NCBI GenBank assembly: GCA_963693285.1
Contig: OY848919.1
Span: 372,001 to 436,000, forward strand
Direction of reading: 5' to 3'
Length of the DNA: 64,000 nt
Origin: Xestospongia muta
Lineage: Eukaryota > Porifera > Demospongiae > Haplosclerida > Petrosiidae
Below the pieces are notes generated by a model, which saw only the letters and a list, made by a program, of their open reading frames with translations, was not told where the DNA came from and searched no databases. This document shows, one piece after another, positions 11,089 to 20,704 of the stretch (position 1 is its first letter; each line of letters opens with the position of its first letter). Position numbers and translations under genes: made by a program.

Positions 11089-12043
11089 TTAACTTTGTCC
11101 AATTCTTGCACGAAAATAAGCAGCAAATAATGTACTGTAGTTCCATTTGAGTGGGATAGAGACCACACCCACTGTAAGGAGGGGTAATACCGGTAATAAA
11201 AGAATAACAGTGTTTTGTAATCGTCCCATCACTATAAGAAAAGACTATTATAACTAGGGGCTTACTCATATCTTTAGCTCTTTACCTGAGTAACCTAAAA
11301 AGGTGCTGTATATATAGCTACATAATGCACACACCCACAAAATATTAGCAAGTACAGTCAACAATGATGTCCTGTGTTGAAGAACTAGAAATTGAAAACA
11401 ATATAAGAAAGTGGAGCATATGATACAGTGACCACACCTCCAATTAAAGGCATTTGTAGTCCAAAAATTATCAGAGCCAAAGGTACAAAAGAGTTGAGAT
11501 GGACATCAAATGCATAGCCCCACTCTACTCCATCACGTGCACTTTTCTTTAGTAGAAACTTGTTACATATAAACCTACATCAGAACCCTTGTTTTAATAT
11601 TACATCAGTTACAGGAACCCTTACCAGAGGATTGTAGCTATCAATAATCCAGTACCAATACAATCTATTAGAATTGTCCATAGCAACGCTAGAAAGAACC
11701 CAGCCACACCCAATCTGAGGACAAGGGTATAACCAAGAGTGGAGACAATAAGGAAAGCACAAATACAAACAAGGAAGGCGGGGTCATCACGAGACCAACT
11801 GTCTCTAGTCTCTAATAAAATAAACAGTAAATTATATAATGTTTGTAATAGTACTGACTATACTGAGCCTCGTGATGTCTGTACCTAGAGGAGAGAGGGG
11901 TTAATATTGATGTGTGTTGTGTGATAGAGTGTGTCTTACAATTTCTTGGGTGAAACAACCGCCCAGGCTAGTTGCTGTAAGGCAGCATCAAACTCCATGT
12001 GTTTAAACTTGACCAATCTACTGAAAAATTTACTACTAGCCAT
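11089..12043 (-). CDS. UNC50: UNC50 Golgi/ER membrane protein
   Basis: Six exons assemble into a protein of about 220 residues. It opens MASSKFFSRLVKFKHMEFDA and continues with SWSRDDPAFLV, ILIDCIGTGLLIAT, EWGYAFDVHLNSF, YSTFLGYS and a hydrophobic tail ending RARIGQS. The motifs and their order match UNC50, a multi-pass Golgi/ER protein that supports trafficking of nicotinic receptors and ARF-GEF recruitment. The acceptor before DSWSRDDP must be the second AG (ACTAG), because the first would create a stop; all other borders are ordinary. Its stop lies 146 bp from that of INPP4, so the two genes converge. Confidence 0.9.
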
Positions 12044-12080
12044 TATCCGGAGTAAGGTATAAATTTTAACCCTTTTATGT

Positions 12081-12287
12081 GTTTTTGATAAAGTTTATGT
12101 AGGATAAGCGATTATGTATCACGTGATACATATTCGCTTATCCTACACGTGTTTATTTAGAAGACAAAGAAACATTTCACAGGGCACTTACTTGACTTCA
12201 CTTGTTATAAGTAAGCGTATTTTTTATTATCAGTTGTCTTCAATGTAACTAATGTTCACACTGGCATACATAAACTTTATCAAAAAC
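12081..12287. mobile_element. 207-bp MITE-like element with 21-bp terminal inverted repeats
   Basis: Perfect 21-bp terminal inverted repeats (GTTTTTGATAAAGTTTATGTA at 12081 and its complement at 12267-12287) bound a short non-coding body. Inside, 12100-12145 is a near-perfect palindrome (one mismatch in 23-bp arms) centred on CACGTG. This is the structure of a miniature inverted-repeat element. I see no certain target-site duplication. It sits 38 bp upstream of the UNC50 start, so it could influence that promoter. Confidence 0.75.
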
Positions 12288-12402
12288 AATATATGACAAT
12301 TGTCTAGTTCTACATGAGCTTGTTTACTAATTGTAAAGTAACCTACTGCATATGTCATGTCCATAGAGCATGGAGAAAAGCTATAAAGGAGCATGTATTA
12401 CT

Positions 12403-12471
12403 AAAGGAAAATAAAATAACAATCTACCATTTACTCAGAGTAAATGGTAGATTGTTATTTTATTTTCCTTT
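12403..12471. repeat. Perfect 34-bp-arm foldback
   Basis: Arms 12403-12436 and 12438-12471 are exact reverse complements separated by one base, so the DNA or RNA would fold into a 34-bp hairpin. Such perfect arms imply recent origin or active correction. Confidence 0.9.
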
Positions 12472-12472
12472 A

Positions 12473-12545
12473 CATGGCCTCCTCATGCTCCATAAGTAAA
12501 GTGCAGAGTCTCTGTACTTTACTTATGGAACATGAAGAGGCCATG
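12473..12545. repeat. Second foldback directly adjacent
   Basis: CATGGCCTC...GAGGCCATG forms a palindrome with arms of about 35 bp and a few mismatches, directly abutting the perfect foldback at 12403-12471. Together they resemble a cruciform-rich foldback element. No transposase is seen nearby. Confidence 0.8.
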
Positions 12546-13256
12546 TTTTGTACTTCATTGCAAGAATTTTTAACATACATTTACAACAATTATGACAGAT
12601 TTTACACTTATTTCAATACAAACTATTGCACAAGATTACAACATTGAGGTACTGGCTATAGAGTGGGATCTGCAGTAAAAATAAATATTTTTTAGAGGCT
12701 TTTCATAGAGTTTAAAATAGTATACTTACATCTGTATAAATAAAAGTTGCAGAGTCTCTATTTTGTGGTCCTTACTTAAAAGAAAATGATACCAATAAAT
12801 TATCATAGGCGGATGAGGCACTTATATTTTGGGGGGGCTTACACCATAACTATGTGATGAATATGCAGACATGAACGTACCCATAATGCAGAAACTATGT
12901 TTGATATAATCACAATCAGTATTACCAACATTAAATTAAAATTTACCAAAGTATTTCCTCTACTCATCATTTACCATAACAAATTCCTTAGCTATTTCAA
13001 CAAGATCACACTCATTAGTTATGCATTTGTGTACATGAAGGACCAGACAATTGTTAAGCCATTTTTCCATCATTGTGGCCTGCAAATATGCCAAAACTTT
13101 TGACAGTTTCGTCAACACCAATAAGATTAACTTAGATTCTTTTTGTGAGGTAAGTAGCAAGCAATAAAAATTTGGGGGGCTGAGCCCCCTCTATCTAAAT
13201 ATTGGGGGGGCTCTAGCCACTCCAGCCTCCCTCTTCAGCCTTCTATGGATACTAAG
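12546..13256. other. No recognisable gene
   Basis: AT-rich DNA with several G7 runs (around 12831, 13172 and 13202) and a GGGGGGCTGAGCCCCC mini-palindrome near 13174. It may be remains of a mobile element; I cannot name a family. Open frames at 12897-13160 look like chance. Confidence 0.35.
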
Positions 13257-13412
13257 TTAAGAAGAATATGGTCCAATATCAGGTACTGGTGATCTCAACT
13301 TTAACTTAACTAGAAGCAATGCAACTTGAGCTTTGACTTTTGTAAAGAAAGATGGAGTAAAATCATCTGAGTCATCTCCTAGTAACGGTCTAGTCTCTGG
13401 GTTTGTGGAATT

Positions 13413-13962
13413 TCATTTGGAATCAATTTTACTGTACCCTTCTTTTGAAGCTGGCGGATGGCAATAGAGAATATAATGTTGTGTCACAAAAAGAAGATCA
13501 AAACATATGGAAAAGGCATCTAGACCAAATTTAGTAGGATCTTCAAAAATAGACTTCCAGTCATCTGAATGGATGAATAAAAGGATGAGGATAGATACAC
13601 AGAAGATATTAATGGATAGATAGACCAATAAGATAGACAAATAGTTACCATAGTTATAAGAGATAAGAAACATTTGTAAGATACTCAATGTTCCACCAGT
13701 AAAATCCAATAGTAGATTGCCTATGCTCCGTCCAACAGTACTTTTACGCCGAAAGTTCATGTAGGCCCACACAAATAATGACAGTTTATTACTAGTTATT
13801 AATATTACATGTACCTGTGGTACATATTTGATCAATGTTACAGCAAGTTTGACATAGGAAACAAAATAAAGAAAGTCTAGCCATTCCAATTTGTGTCCCA
13901 CTGACACAAATAACGAGATTATCATAAACGAGCACAAAATGGTTAAAATGCTCTTCTCAAAT
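13413..13962 (-). pseudogene. CTNS: 3' half of a cystinosin gene, 5' part missing
   Basis: The encoded fragment covers the second half of cystinosin, the lysosomal cystine/proton symporter: FVSYVKLAVTLIKYVPQ, AYMNFRRKSTVGRSIGN, LLDFTGGTLSILQMF and DPTKFGLDAF, ending EGYSKIDSK, where GYSKI matches the family GYxxphi lysosomal sorting signal. The first exon present begins at 13962. Upstream exons (luminal domain, first PQ-loop) are absent because an unrelated duplicated segment begins at 14094. Two further oddities: the intron splitting the second PQ-loop has a GT donor but GG instead of an AG acceptor (in-frame 16-codon retention), and the TGA stop is followed by about 50 open codons to 13257. 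I call it a probable pseudogene or truncated gene. Confidence 0.75.
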
Positions 13963-14095
13963 CTGGAAACTCTACTGTGACATTGACAGGAGGGACATGG
14001 TCACTCACTCGACCAGGTCCTTATAATTAGAGTCATTTGATGTAATTATAACATCATTATTAAAGGGGTATTTTTATCTGCAAACAAAATGGGAA

Positions 14096-14796
14096 TATTG
14101 ACGTCTGGGATCTCATGGATAGGTAATGAATAAATACATTTATTATTACATGTATTCAAACATTCTCTAGATCTCATGTACCATCATTGGCCCAAAATAT
14201 TTCCTCTCTCTCAATCACTTCTATTATCCCACGGTGTCTCTCTAGTAAGCTGTACTAACTCTATTTGTTAGCTTTTAATTGTCGGAGGTCGTCAATCAAT
14301 GTTAGCAGTGGGTGACAGTGGTGGTACATTACATATATTAGAAGTGCCATGGAGTGTATGTCATCCCTCCAGCAATGAGGTAGAGATATAGTGTTTAAAT
14401 TAGAGATTATTCTCTCTCTCTCTAGTTGTCCATTATGGAGTCATTCTTTGAGAGAGAAGTCAAGCGATTAGAATTTGTTGCTGAAAGAAATTGTATGTGT
14501 AGTGAAGAGAAGAAATTACTGGATGAAGCTAAAGCAATATCTGCTACAGAGGTTATATTAGTCAATGAAATATAATTATTATGTGGTAATTATAGGAGAC
14601 ACCTCAACAGAGCAAAGATAGTGGTTGGGAAGAGAAAGCTAAATTAGTGAGTTTGGGTCTGAAATATAAGTATGAGAAGAGTCCATTTCTATTGCTTTGG
14701 TAGGAATACGATGATTATCTCAAGTTAGAGGATACTCTTTTAATAGAACTAGGAATCAAACAGCAACAGCAACAAGAAGACAGTTTAATAGTTTAA
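14096..14796 (+). pseudogene. 3' exons of a DNAI3/WDR63-like dynein intermediate chain, copy 1
   Basis: Exon-like pieces encode DVWDLMD, SHVPSLAQNISSLSITS, then AVGDSGGTLHILEVPWSV, MESFFEREVKRLEFV and a Gln-rich tail to the stop at 14794-14796. The last WD repeat followed by the FFEREVKRLE helix is typical of the WDR63/DNAI3 C-terminus of inner-arm dynein. The 5' part of the gene is absent: to the left lies a cystinosin fragment on the other strand. The join between the ITSIIPR exon and the LLIVGGRQS exon does not keep frame with normal borders, which also suggests decay. It is identical to the copy at 17708-18408. Confidence 0.7.
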
Positions 14797-15074
14797 AGAT
14801 TATATTTATTACTCAAGTTATTACAAAGAAAATATTTTAGAATTGTTGACACATATTCTGCATATGACACTTTGTAAATAATTTATTGCTCCTAGACCTG
14901 CCAGCTCAACATTTTACTTTCTTAAAAACGGTGTAGTTGTGTTACTCATATGATCCAACTGACTCACCTCCTGAACATCCTTACTGACTATTCTTTAATA
15001 CTCTTAAAATAGATTTATAAATAGATAATTAGATTTGTTTATAATTAAATAGAATTATAATTTCAAAAAAAAAA

Positions 15075-15520
15075 CCCTTGTGTGTTGCCCAAACGATCTT
15101 TCTTGACTCAATTCCACGCAGGCTTCCACTTAGGCTCCAGGATTCCCTGCTATTGCTAGCTAGGACCGCCACCTGGCTTGGTAACCCTCGTCCGAAGACG
15201 AGGTAATCCTGGCTGGAACGTCGCCCTAACTTCGAACCAGCCGTACTGGGTTTCTAGCTTCGGGAATAAATCATCGTCATTACTAAACCGGGACTACAAT
15301 ACACCAAGCCTCATCTCGTTTAAAGGGAGACTACCAGCCGTATCCTAGTCCGCCTTTCGGATACTCCGAAGAGTATGCTGGTAACCATCTCAGAGGTCAT
15401 GATGCATTGCAGACGCTGGCCTACAACACACTGGCAACCAAGACTGTTTTGGTTTCCTTTTATATGTACTTACGATTTTGTCTTCATGTTCTTGTGGGGC
15501 GCGACAGTGTGCGCTTATGA
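15075..15520 (-). ncRNA. GC-rich structured module of unknown nature, copy 1
   Basis: About 450 bp with clearly higher GC than its surroundings. Read on the minus strand it has two perfect stems closed by UUCG tetraloops (CCTCGTC-TTCG-GACGAGG and ATACTC-TTCG-GAGTAT), a long-range ACCAGC/GCTGGT pairing around the second stem, and a GGCTGG/CCAGCC pairing. A T-run follows at the minus-strand 3' end (15067-15076), as in Pol III terminators. I do not recognise a known RNA family. It may be a structured RNA gene, a SINE-like body or a ribozyme-bearing element. The same module is in the second copy at 18687-19132. Confidence 0.4.
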
Positions 15521-15536
15521 ATCTCATTAACGATTG

Positions 15537-16101
15537 CTATGAATATGATTACTTGTATCATTGAACTAAAAAGGCTTAAAAATTAATAATTAAAACTAAA
15601 GCTATGTTTTAAGCAAACTAGAACAACACTACTAATTACATTCATTTTTATCATTGTTTAATTTTATAGGCACCACAACAAAAGAAACAATCTTATAAAC
15701 ATTAAGTTAAAATTCTTTTAATTCACACATAGTTAATCGTATATTTATATTAGATCATATGATATGCTATCACTTTCATAATGGTTCAAAAAGACACACT
15801 CTATATATCATCTAACTTTTATGGATCCTTTGTGATCTTCAATATCTTGACCATGAATAATAAGTTTATGACACTACCACTGAATGTGTTAAGACACTGG
15901 TACAAACTGTGGTGATCTTATTTATTATAATAAAAATAATTATTTCTTGTTTATAAAAGGACTATATTTCTATGAAAGTGTATTCCTCATTAATAAAATC
16001 ATCAATATTATTTAGCATACTTTACAAAAAAAATGTTATACAAAATCAACTGAAAACTTATAACAAATAATTCAATAGTAGCAAAGAATAAAGTTAATCT
16101 T
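15537..16101. other. AT-rich spacer, no gene seen
   Basis: A weakly conserved flank of the duplicated segment (to about 15650) and AT-rich spacer downstream of the SLC36-type gene. I searched it for missing cystinosin 5' exons and saw none. Confidence 0.5.
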
Positions 16102-17540
16102 CTAAGAATGTGGAATTAAATGACATGATGTCTGAAACTCAGGATCAGTACATATTATGTCCTTGGGATGATGTTCAAAGTAATTTATTATACTGTGAAA
16201 TGAGGCAAATGTACCAAAGACAAATCCAGTCACTCCAAGAGAAATTATAGAAACATCTTTGATAATCCAGAATGGTTTTGGTAAGTAACCCAAACATTTT
16301 TTATTTTCTTGTTTCCGAAATGTCAGTATGTGTATAAGTGGAGGAAATACTAGTGCTAGAGCACTGCTGGCTAATGCACCAACTAATGTAATAAGATCAT
16401 CAAGGTCTGGAATACTGAGAGCTAATACAGCTAGAATTAAAAAAAATCTTTATTAATAATAATATAGTTACTCTATAATATGATATATTTACATTATACA
16501 TGTTGAATAGACACTTTTATACGTTTATTTACCAGTGACTAATACAAGTCCTGTACGAAATGCAAGTTGAATTACTGTCTTGATCACATTGTGATATTTA
16601 GGATATCTGTATGTGAAGTAGTCCAGTTTTATAAACTTGTAAAATGGAGGTTCCAGGAAATCCATTGGTACATAAAATTGTAACAAATATGACGAAAATA
16701 TAGAGTAAGCAAACAACAGCTTTGTTAATAAGAAAACACTAGAGAAATAAATCAGTTACTAACTAGTTAATAACTACAATAACTTACAAGGAACTACCAG
16801 CATTAAATGCACACAAGTTCAGTACAATATTAGCATGTACATTACTTCCATAAGTGAGATATCCCAATAGACCAAAACAAGCATATAAAATAGTTATAGT
16901 GATCATAGCACCATAAATAACATATTTAGCATGATGTGGTGTCTTCATTTTGTTCTCAAGAGGAAGGACCTATATAAATACAATCAATAATAAAACAATT
17001 ACAATATATCTATTACCACTCCAATTCCTTCATAGGCATAAACTACATTACCAAAGAACAGTGCTAGTGGTAATGCACTACCAAATGGCTTGACATCATG
17101 ATCACTTTTCTTAATAGCAGCTTCCTTATCTCCATCAATTGCATAAAGATATATAACATCTACAAATATCACCACTAGTCCAAAGAGAATACAGACATTA
17201 GCTAACATAGACAATGAAGCTAAATTGTCTAAGTTCCTAATCCAATTGAATACAATAAGTGGTAGAATCATAACAGCAATCCAGACTTCCTTCTTCAAAG
17301 AAATACAGAATGCTTCCTCCATAAACTAGAGAGAGAGAGAGAGAGAGAAAGTAATTCTAATACTGTATATTATTACAATATTAACTGACAAGTTGACATA
17401 GTTGGGAAAAGACAACATGTACAATGCAAACTATGATAATTAACTCACTTGATGAAGAGTTTCTCCTATAAAAACAAAATATACTGAACAAAACCCAAAT
17501 TGTGTAATTATCAGAAAAATATTGACAACAAACCTGACAT

Positions 17541-17598
<58 letters not shown>

Positions 17599-17690
17599 AA
17601 TCACAAACATTATATATAGCAAATAATGACTTACTTTGATATTTTAGCAACTATTTTATGAGCTCCACTTTTTTTCATAGCAAACAACAT
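16102..17690 (-). pseudogene. SLC36/PAT-type amino acid transporter lacking its N-terminus
   Basis: Six exons encode transmembrane segments 3 to 11 of a proton-coupled amino acid transporter. Recognisable blocks are FLIITQFGFCSVYFVF, MEEAFCISL, LALFFGNVVYAYEGIGVV, LPLENKMK, SSYLLQFYVPMDFLEPPF, LVGALASSALALVFPP and VTGFVFGTFAS. The fragment's first piece (KKSGAHKIVAKIS) ends abruptly near 17690, 16 bp before the second copy of the duplicated segment. About 110 residues (TM1-TM2 and the substrate loop) are missing and are not seen to the right of the segment. The remaining exons have intact frames and splice sites, so the loss may be recent, or an assembly artefact. Confidence 0.8.
17542..17597. 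repeat. GA/CT microsatellite, CT on gene sense strand
   Basis: Twenty-eight GA units lie in an intron of the SLC36-type gene. On the sense strand they form a CT tract ending a few bases before the acceptor TTATGTCAG. A shorter one at 17329-17349 abuts the next acceptor. Confidence 0.9.
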
Positions 17691-17707
17691 TGTCTCATAG
17701 CAAACAA

Positions 17708-18408
17708 TATTGACGTCTGGGATCTCATGGATAGGTAATGAATAAATACATTTATTATTACATGTATTCAAACATTCTCTAGATCTCATGTACCATCATT
17801 GGCCCAAAATATTTCCTCTCTCTCAATCACTTCTATTATCCCACGGTGTCTCTCTAGTAAGCTGTACTAACTCTATTTGTTAGCTTTTAATTGTCGGAGG
17901 TCGTCAATCAATGTTAGCAGTGGGTGACAGTGGTGGTACATTACATATATTAGAAGTGCCATGGAGTGTATGTCATCCCTCCAGCAATGAGGTAGAGATA
18001 TAGTGTTTAAATTAGAGATTATTCTCTCTCTCTCTAGTTGTCCATTATGGAGTCATTCTTTGAGAGAGAAGTCAAGCGATTAGAATTTGTTGCTGAAAGA
18101 AATTGTATGTGTAGTGAAGAGAAGAAATTACTGGATGAAGCTAAAGCAATATCTGCTACAGAGGTTATATTAGTCAATGAAATATAATTATTATGTGGTA
18201 ATTATAGGAGACACCTCAACAGAGCAAAGATAGTGGTTGGGAAGAGAAAGCTAAATTAGTGAGTTTGGGTCTGAAATATAAGTATGAGAAGAGTCCATTT
18301 CTATTGCTTTGGTAGGAATACGATGATTATCTCAAGTTAGAGGATACTCTTTTAATAGAACTAGGAATCAAACAGCAACAGCAACAAGAAGACAGTTTAA
18401 TAGTTTAA
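17708..18408 (+). pseudogene. 3' exons of a DNAI3/WDR63-like dynein chain, copy 2
   Basis: Identical by eye to 14096-14796, including the stop (18406-18408). Its 5' part is also missing: the left neighbour is the truncated SLC36-type gene on the other strand. Because both copies begin at the same internal codon (DVWDLMD), the fragment was captured once and then duplicated as part of the larger segment. Confidence 0.7.
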
Positions 18409-18686
18409 AGATTATATTTATTACTCAAGTTATTACAAAGAAAATATTTTAGAATTGTTGACACATATTCTGCATATGACACTTTGTAAATAATTTATTG
18501 CTCCTAGACCTGCCAGCTCAACATTTTACTTTCTTAAAAACGGTGTAGTTGTGTTACTCATATGATCCAACTGACTCACCTCCTGAACATCCTTACTGAC
18601 TATTCTTTAATACTCTTAAAATAGATTTATAAATAGATAATTAGATTTGTTTATAATTAAATAGAATTATAATTTCAAAAAAAAAA

Positions 18687-19132
18687 CCCTTGTGTGTTGC
18701 CCAAACGATCTTTCTTGACTCAATTCCACGCAGGCTTCCACTTAGGCTCCAGGATTCCCTGCTATTGCTAGCTAGGACCGCCACCTGGCTTGGTAACCCT
18801 CGTCCGAAGACGAGGTAATCCTGGCTGGAACGTCGCCCTAACTTCGAACCAGCCGTACTGGGTTTCTAGCTTCGGGAATAAATCATCGTCATTACTAAAC
18901 CGGGACTACAATACACCAAGCCTCATCTCGTTTAAAGGGAGACTACCAGCCGTATCCTAGTCCGCCTTTCGGATACTCCGAAGAGTATGCTGGTAACCAT
19001 CTCAGAGGTCATGATGCATTGCAGACGCTGGCCTACAACACACTGGCAACCAAGACTGTTTTGGTTTCCTTTTATATGTACTTACGATTTTGTCTTCATG
19101 CTCTTGTGGGGCGCTACTATGTAGCGCTATGA
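18687..19132 (-). ncRNA. GC-rich structured module, copy 2
   Basis: Same stems and T-run as the module at 15075-15520; see that entry. The only clear differences lie in the terminal hairpin region. Confidence 0.4.
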
Positions 19133-19148
19133 ATCTCATTAACGATTG

Positions 19149-19919
19149 ATTACCAGCATCGGTAAACAAAAGCCTATAGGCTACAACTATACTTTAAGGA
19201 CCAACAATAAAACTAGTCCCATTTAAGTAAATTAGAACAACACTACTAATTATATATATATATTTATTTTCATTTTTTAAGAACAAATGAATAAATAAAT
19301 CAATAACATATTGTTGATAAGCTAAATTTGTTAAAGTACTTATGATGTAAAGGATTAATATATTCTATTGTATAGAACACCACTGGAATATATTGTTTGT
19401 GAAAATTATATATTAAGAAGTCACCAGGAGGTATTTATAATTAATATAATAATTATAGTTATTATAATATTTATATTGTAATAAGTCAAAAATGTTCACA
19501 TTATTTTGTTAAGTTGTTAGTAATATATCAGTCTTTTACATGGTTATATCATTATTAGACCTAATACATTAATACTACTTTGTAATAATGATGACACCTT
19601 TGTTGTAAATGTACCTCCAATTACAACAACAAAACAGATATAATTATAACTAAAATAATTATTATATATATTTGTATATATATTAGTTATTTTCTGAACA
19701 ATGCTCAGCTAAATTACTAACTCTTTGATTATCTACAAGTCTAAAAGATGAAGTATAATTTTAACTTTACTACATTGAAACGGAAGTATAGCACAAATAT
19801 AATTAGATTCATGACCTACTCAAAACAAAATAATTAATATTAATAAATATTTAAATAATTAGTAGGTCAGTAGGTCTGCTCAACACGTGATTGTTAGGAG
19901 ACAAAAGAGAGCTCATAAA
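19149..19919. other. AT-rich spacer, NME upstream region
   Basis: Very AT-rich sequence with no exon seen. A CACGTG E-box at 19884-19889 lies 31 bp upstream of the NME start codon. I looked here for the missing 5' exons of the SLC36-type gene without success. Confidence 0.5.
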
Positions 19920-20588
19920 ATGGCTAAAGGAGACGTCACTGAACGTACTTTTATTATGCTTAAACCTGATGCAGTTCATCGTGGACTAATCTCCGACATT
20001 ATGAAGAGATTTGAACAGAAAGGGTTTAAGTTAGTGGCCATCAAGTTCATGTGGGTATGTGGTTTAACACTATCTGCTACAAAAGGGTTAAATATTTCTC
20101 TCTAGGCCTCTGAGGATCTGTTGAAGAAACATTATGAAGAGCTGAGCAGCAAACCTTTCTTCCCGGGACTCATCAAGTACATGTCATCAGGGCCTGTCGT
20201 CCCCATGGTAACGATAACTATTATTTAGCTTATTAAATTTAATTAATGTAGGTGTGGGAAGGTAAGGGTGTGGTCAAGACCGGTAGGGACATGTTAGGTG
20301 AAACAAATCCTGTAAGATTAATTTATAATGATATAATTACATGACATCATTACGACATCATAGGCTCAATCTAAACCAGGTACTATCCGTGGTGATTACT
20401 GCATTGAAATTGGCAGGTATGTACATGATCATGTGACTTGGTATGGCTAGTCATGTGACTATATTGTTAGGAACATATGTCACGGTAGTGATAGTGTTGC
20501 CACAGCAAAGAAAGAGATAGCATTGTGGTTCAAAGACGAGGAGCTTGTTGACTGGAAGCCCTGTCTGACACCATGGATCTATGAGTAG
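19920..20588 (+). CDS. Nucleoside diphosphate kinase (NME1/2-like, group I)
   Basis: Five exons (19920-20054, 20106-20207, 20252-20311, 20364-20416, 20471-20588) join without frame problems into about 155 residues starting [20 protein letters not shown]. The active-site histidine is in NICHGSDSV. The kpn-loop ([20 protein letters not shown]) and the C-terminal WIYE are those of group I NDP kinases. It makes NTPs from NDPs using ATP. The real start is the ATG at 19920; a longer in-frame stretch to 19887 lacks an ATG. It is a full-length, ordinary single-domain enzyme. Confidence 0.95.
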
Positions 20589-20704
20589 GGACAATTGGTG
20601 GGTGGAGCCAACTGCCGATATAGTTATTTATAATCAATATCATGTAGATCTAGTGCATTTTTAGTATTTATAATTGAAATTAATAAATTATTTTAAAGTT
20701 ATTG

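Larger units (their letters stand above)
14094..15536. repeat. Duplicated segment, copy 1 (1,443 bp)
   Basis: This block recurs at 17706-19148 in the same orientation, at a constant offset of 3,612 bp. By eye the copies differ at one base (15489) and in a 13-bp hairpin stretch near the right end (15503-15515). It contains the last exons of a dynein-chain gene, then a 450-bp GC-rich structured module, and ends TATGAATCTCATTAACGATTG. Beyond it the flanks are only weakly alike until a shared 20-mer at 15625/19230. Confidence 0.95.
17706..19148. repeat. Duplicated segment, copy 2
   Basis: Direct copy of 14094-15536. Here the right-end hairpin is perfect: GCGCTACTATGTAGCGC (19111-19127), a 7-bp stem with a 3-base loop, whereas copy 1 keeps only the GCGC/GCGC base of the stem. 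Both end in the same 21-nt tail. Confidence 0.95.

Noticed and set aside
15075..15120. Small-subunit rRNA relic in the GC-rich module
   Set aside because: GTGGAAGCCTGCG faintly resembles a universal SSU segment, but the neighbouring sequence does not align.
15230..15260. tRNA-derived SINE B box (GGTTCGAAG, minus strand)
   Set aside because: No A box at proper spacing and no cloverleaf could be drawn.
19887..19919. N-terminal extension of NME
   Set aside because: It begins with GTG; the family start is the ATG at 19920.
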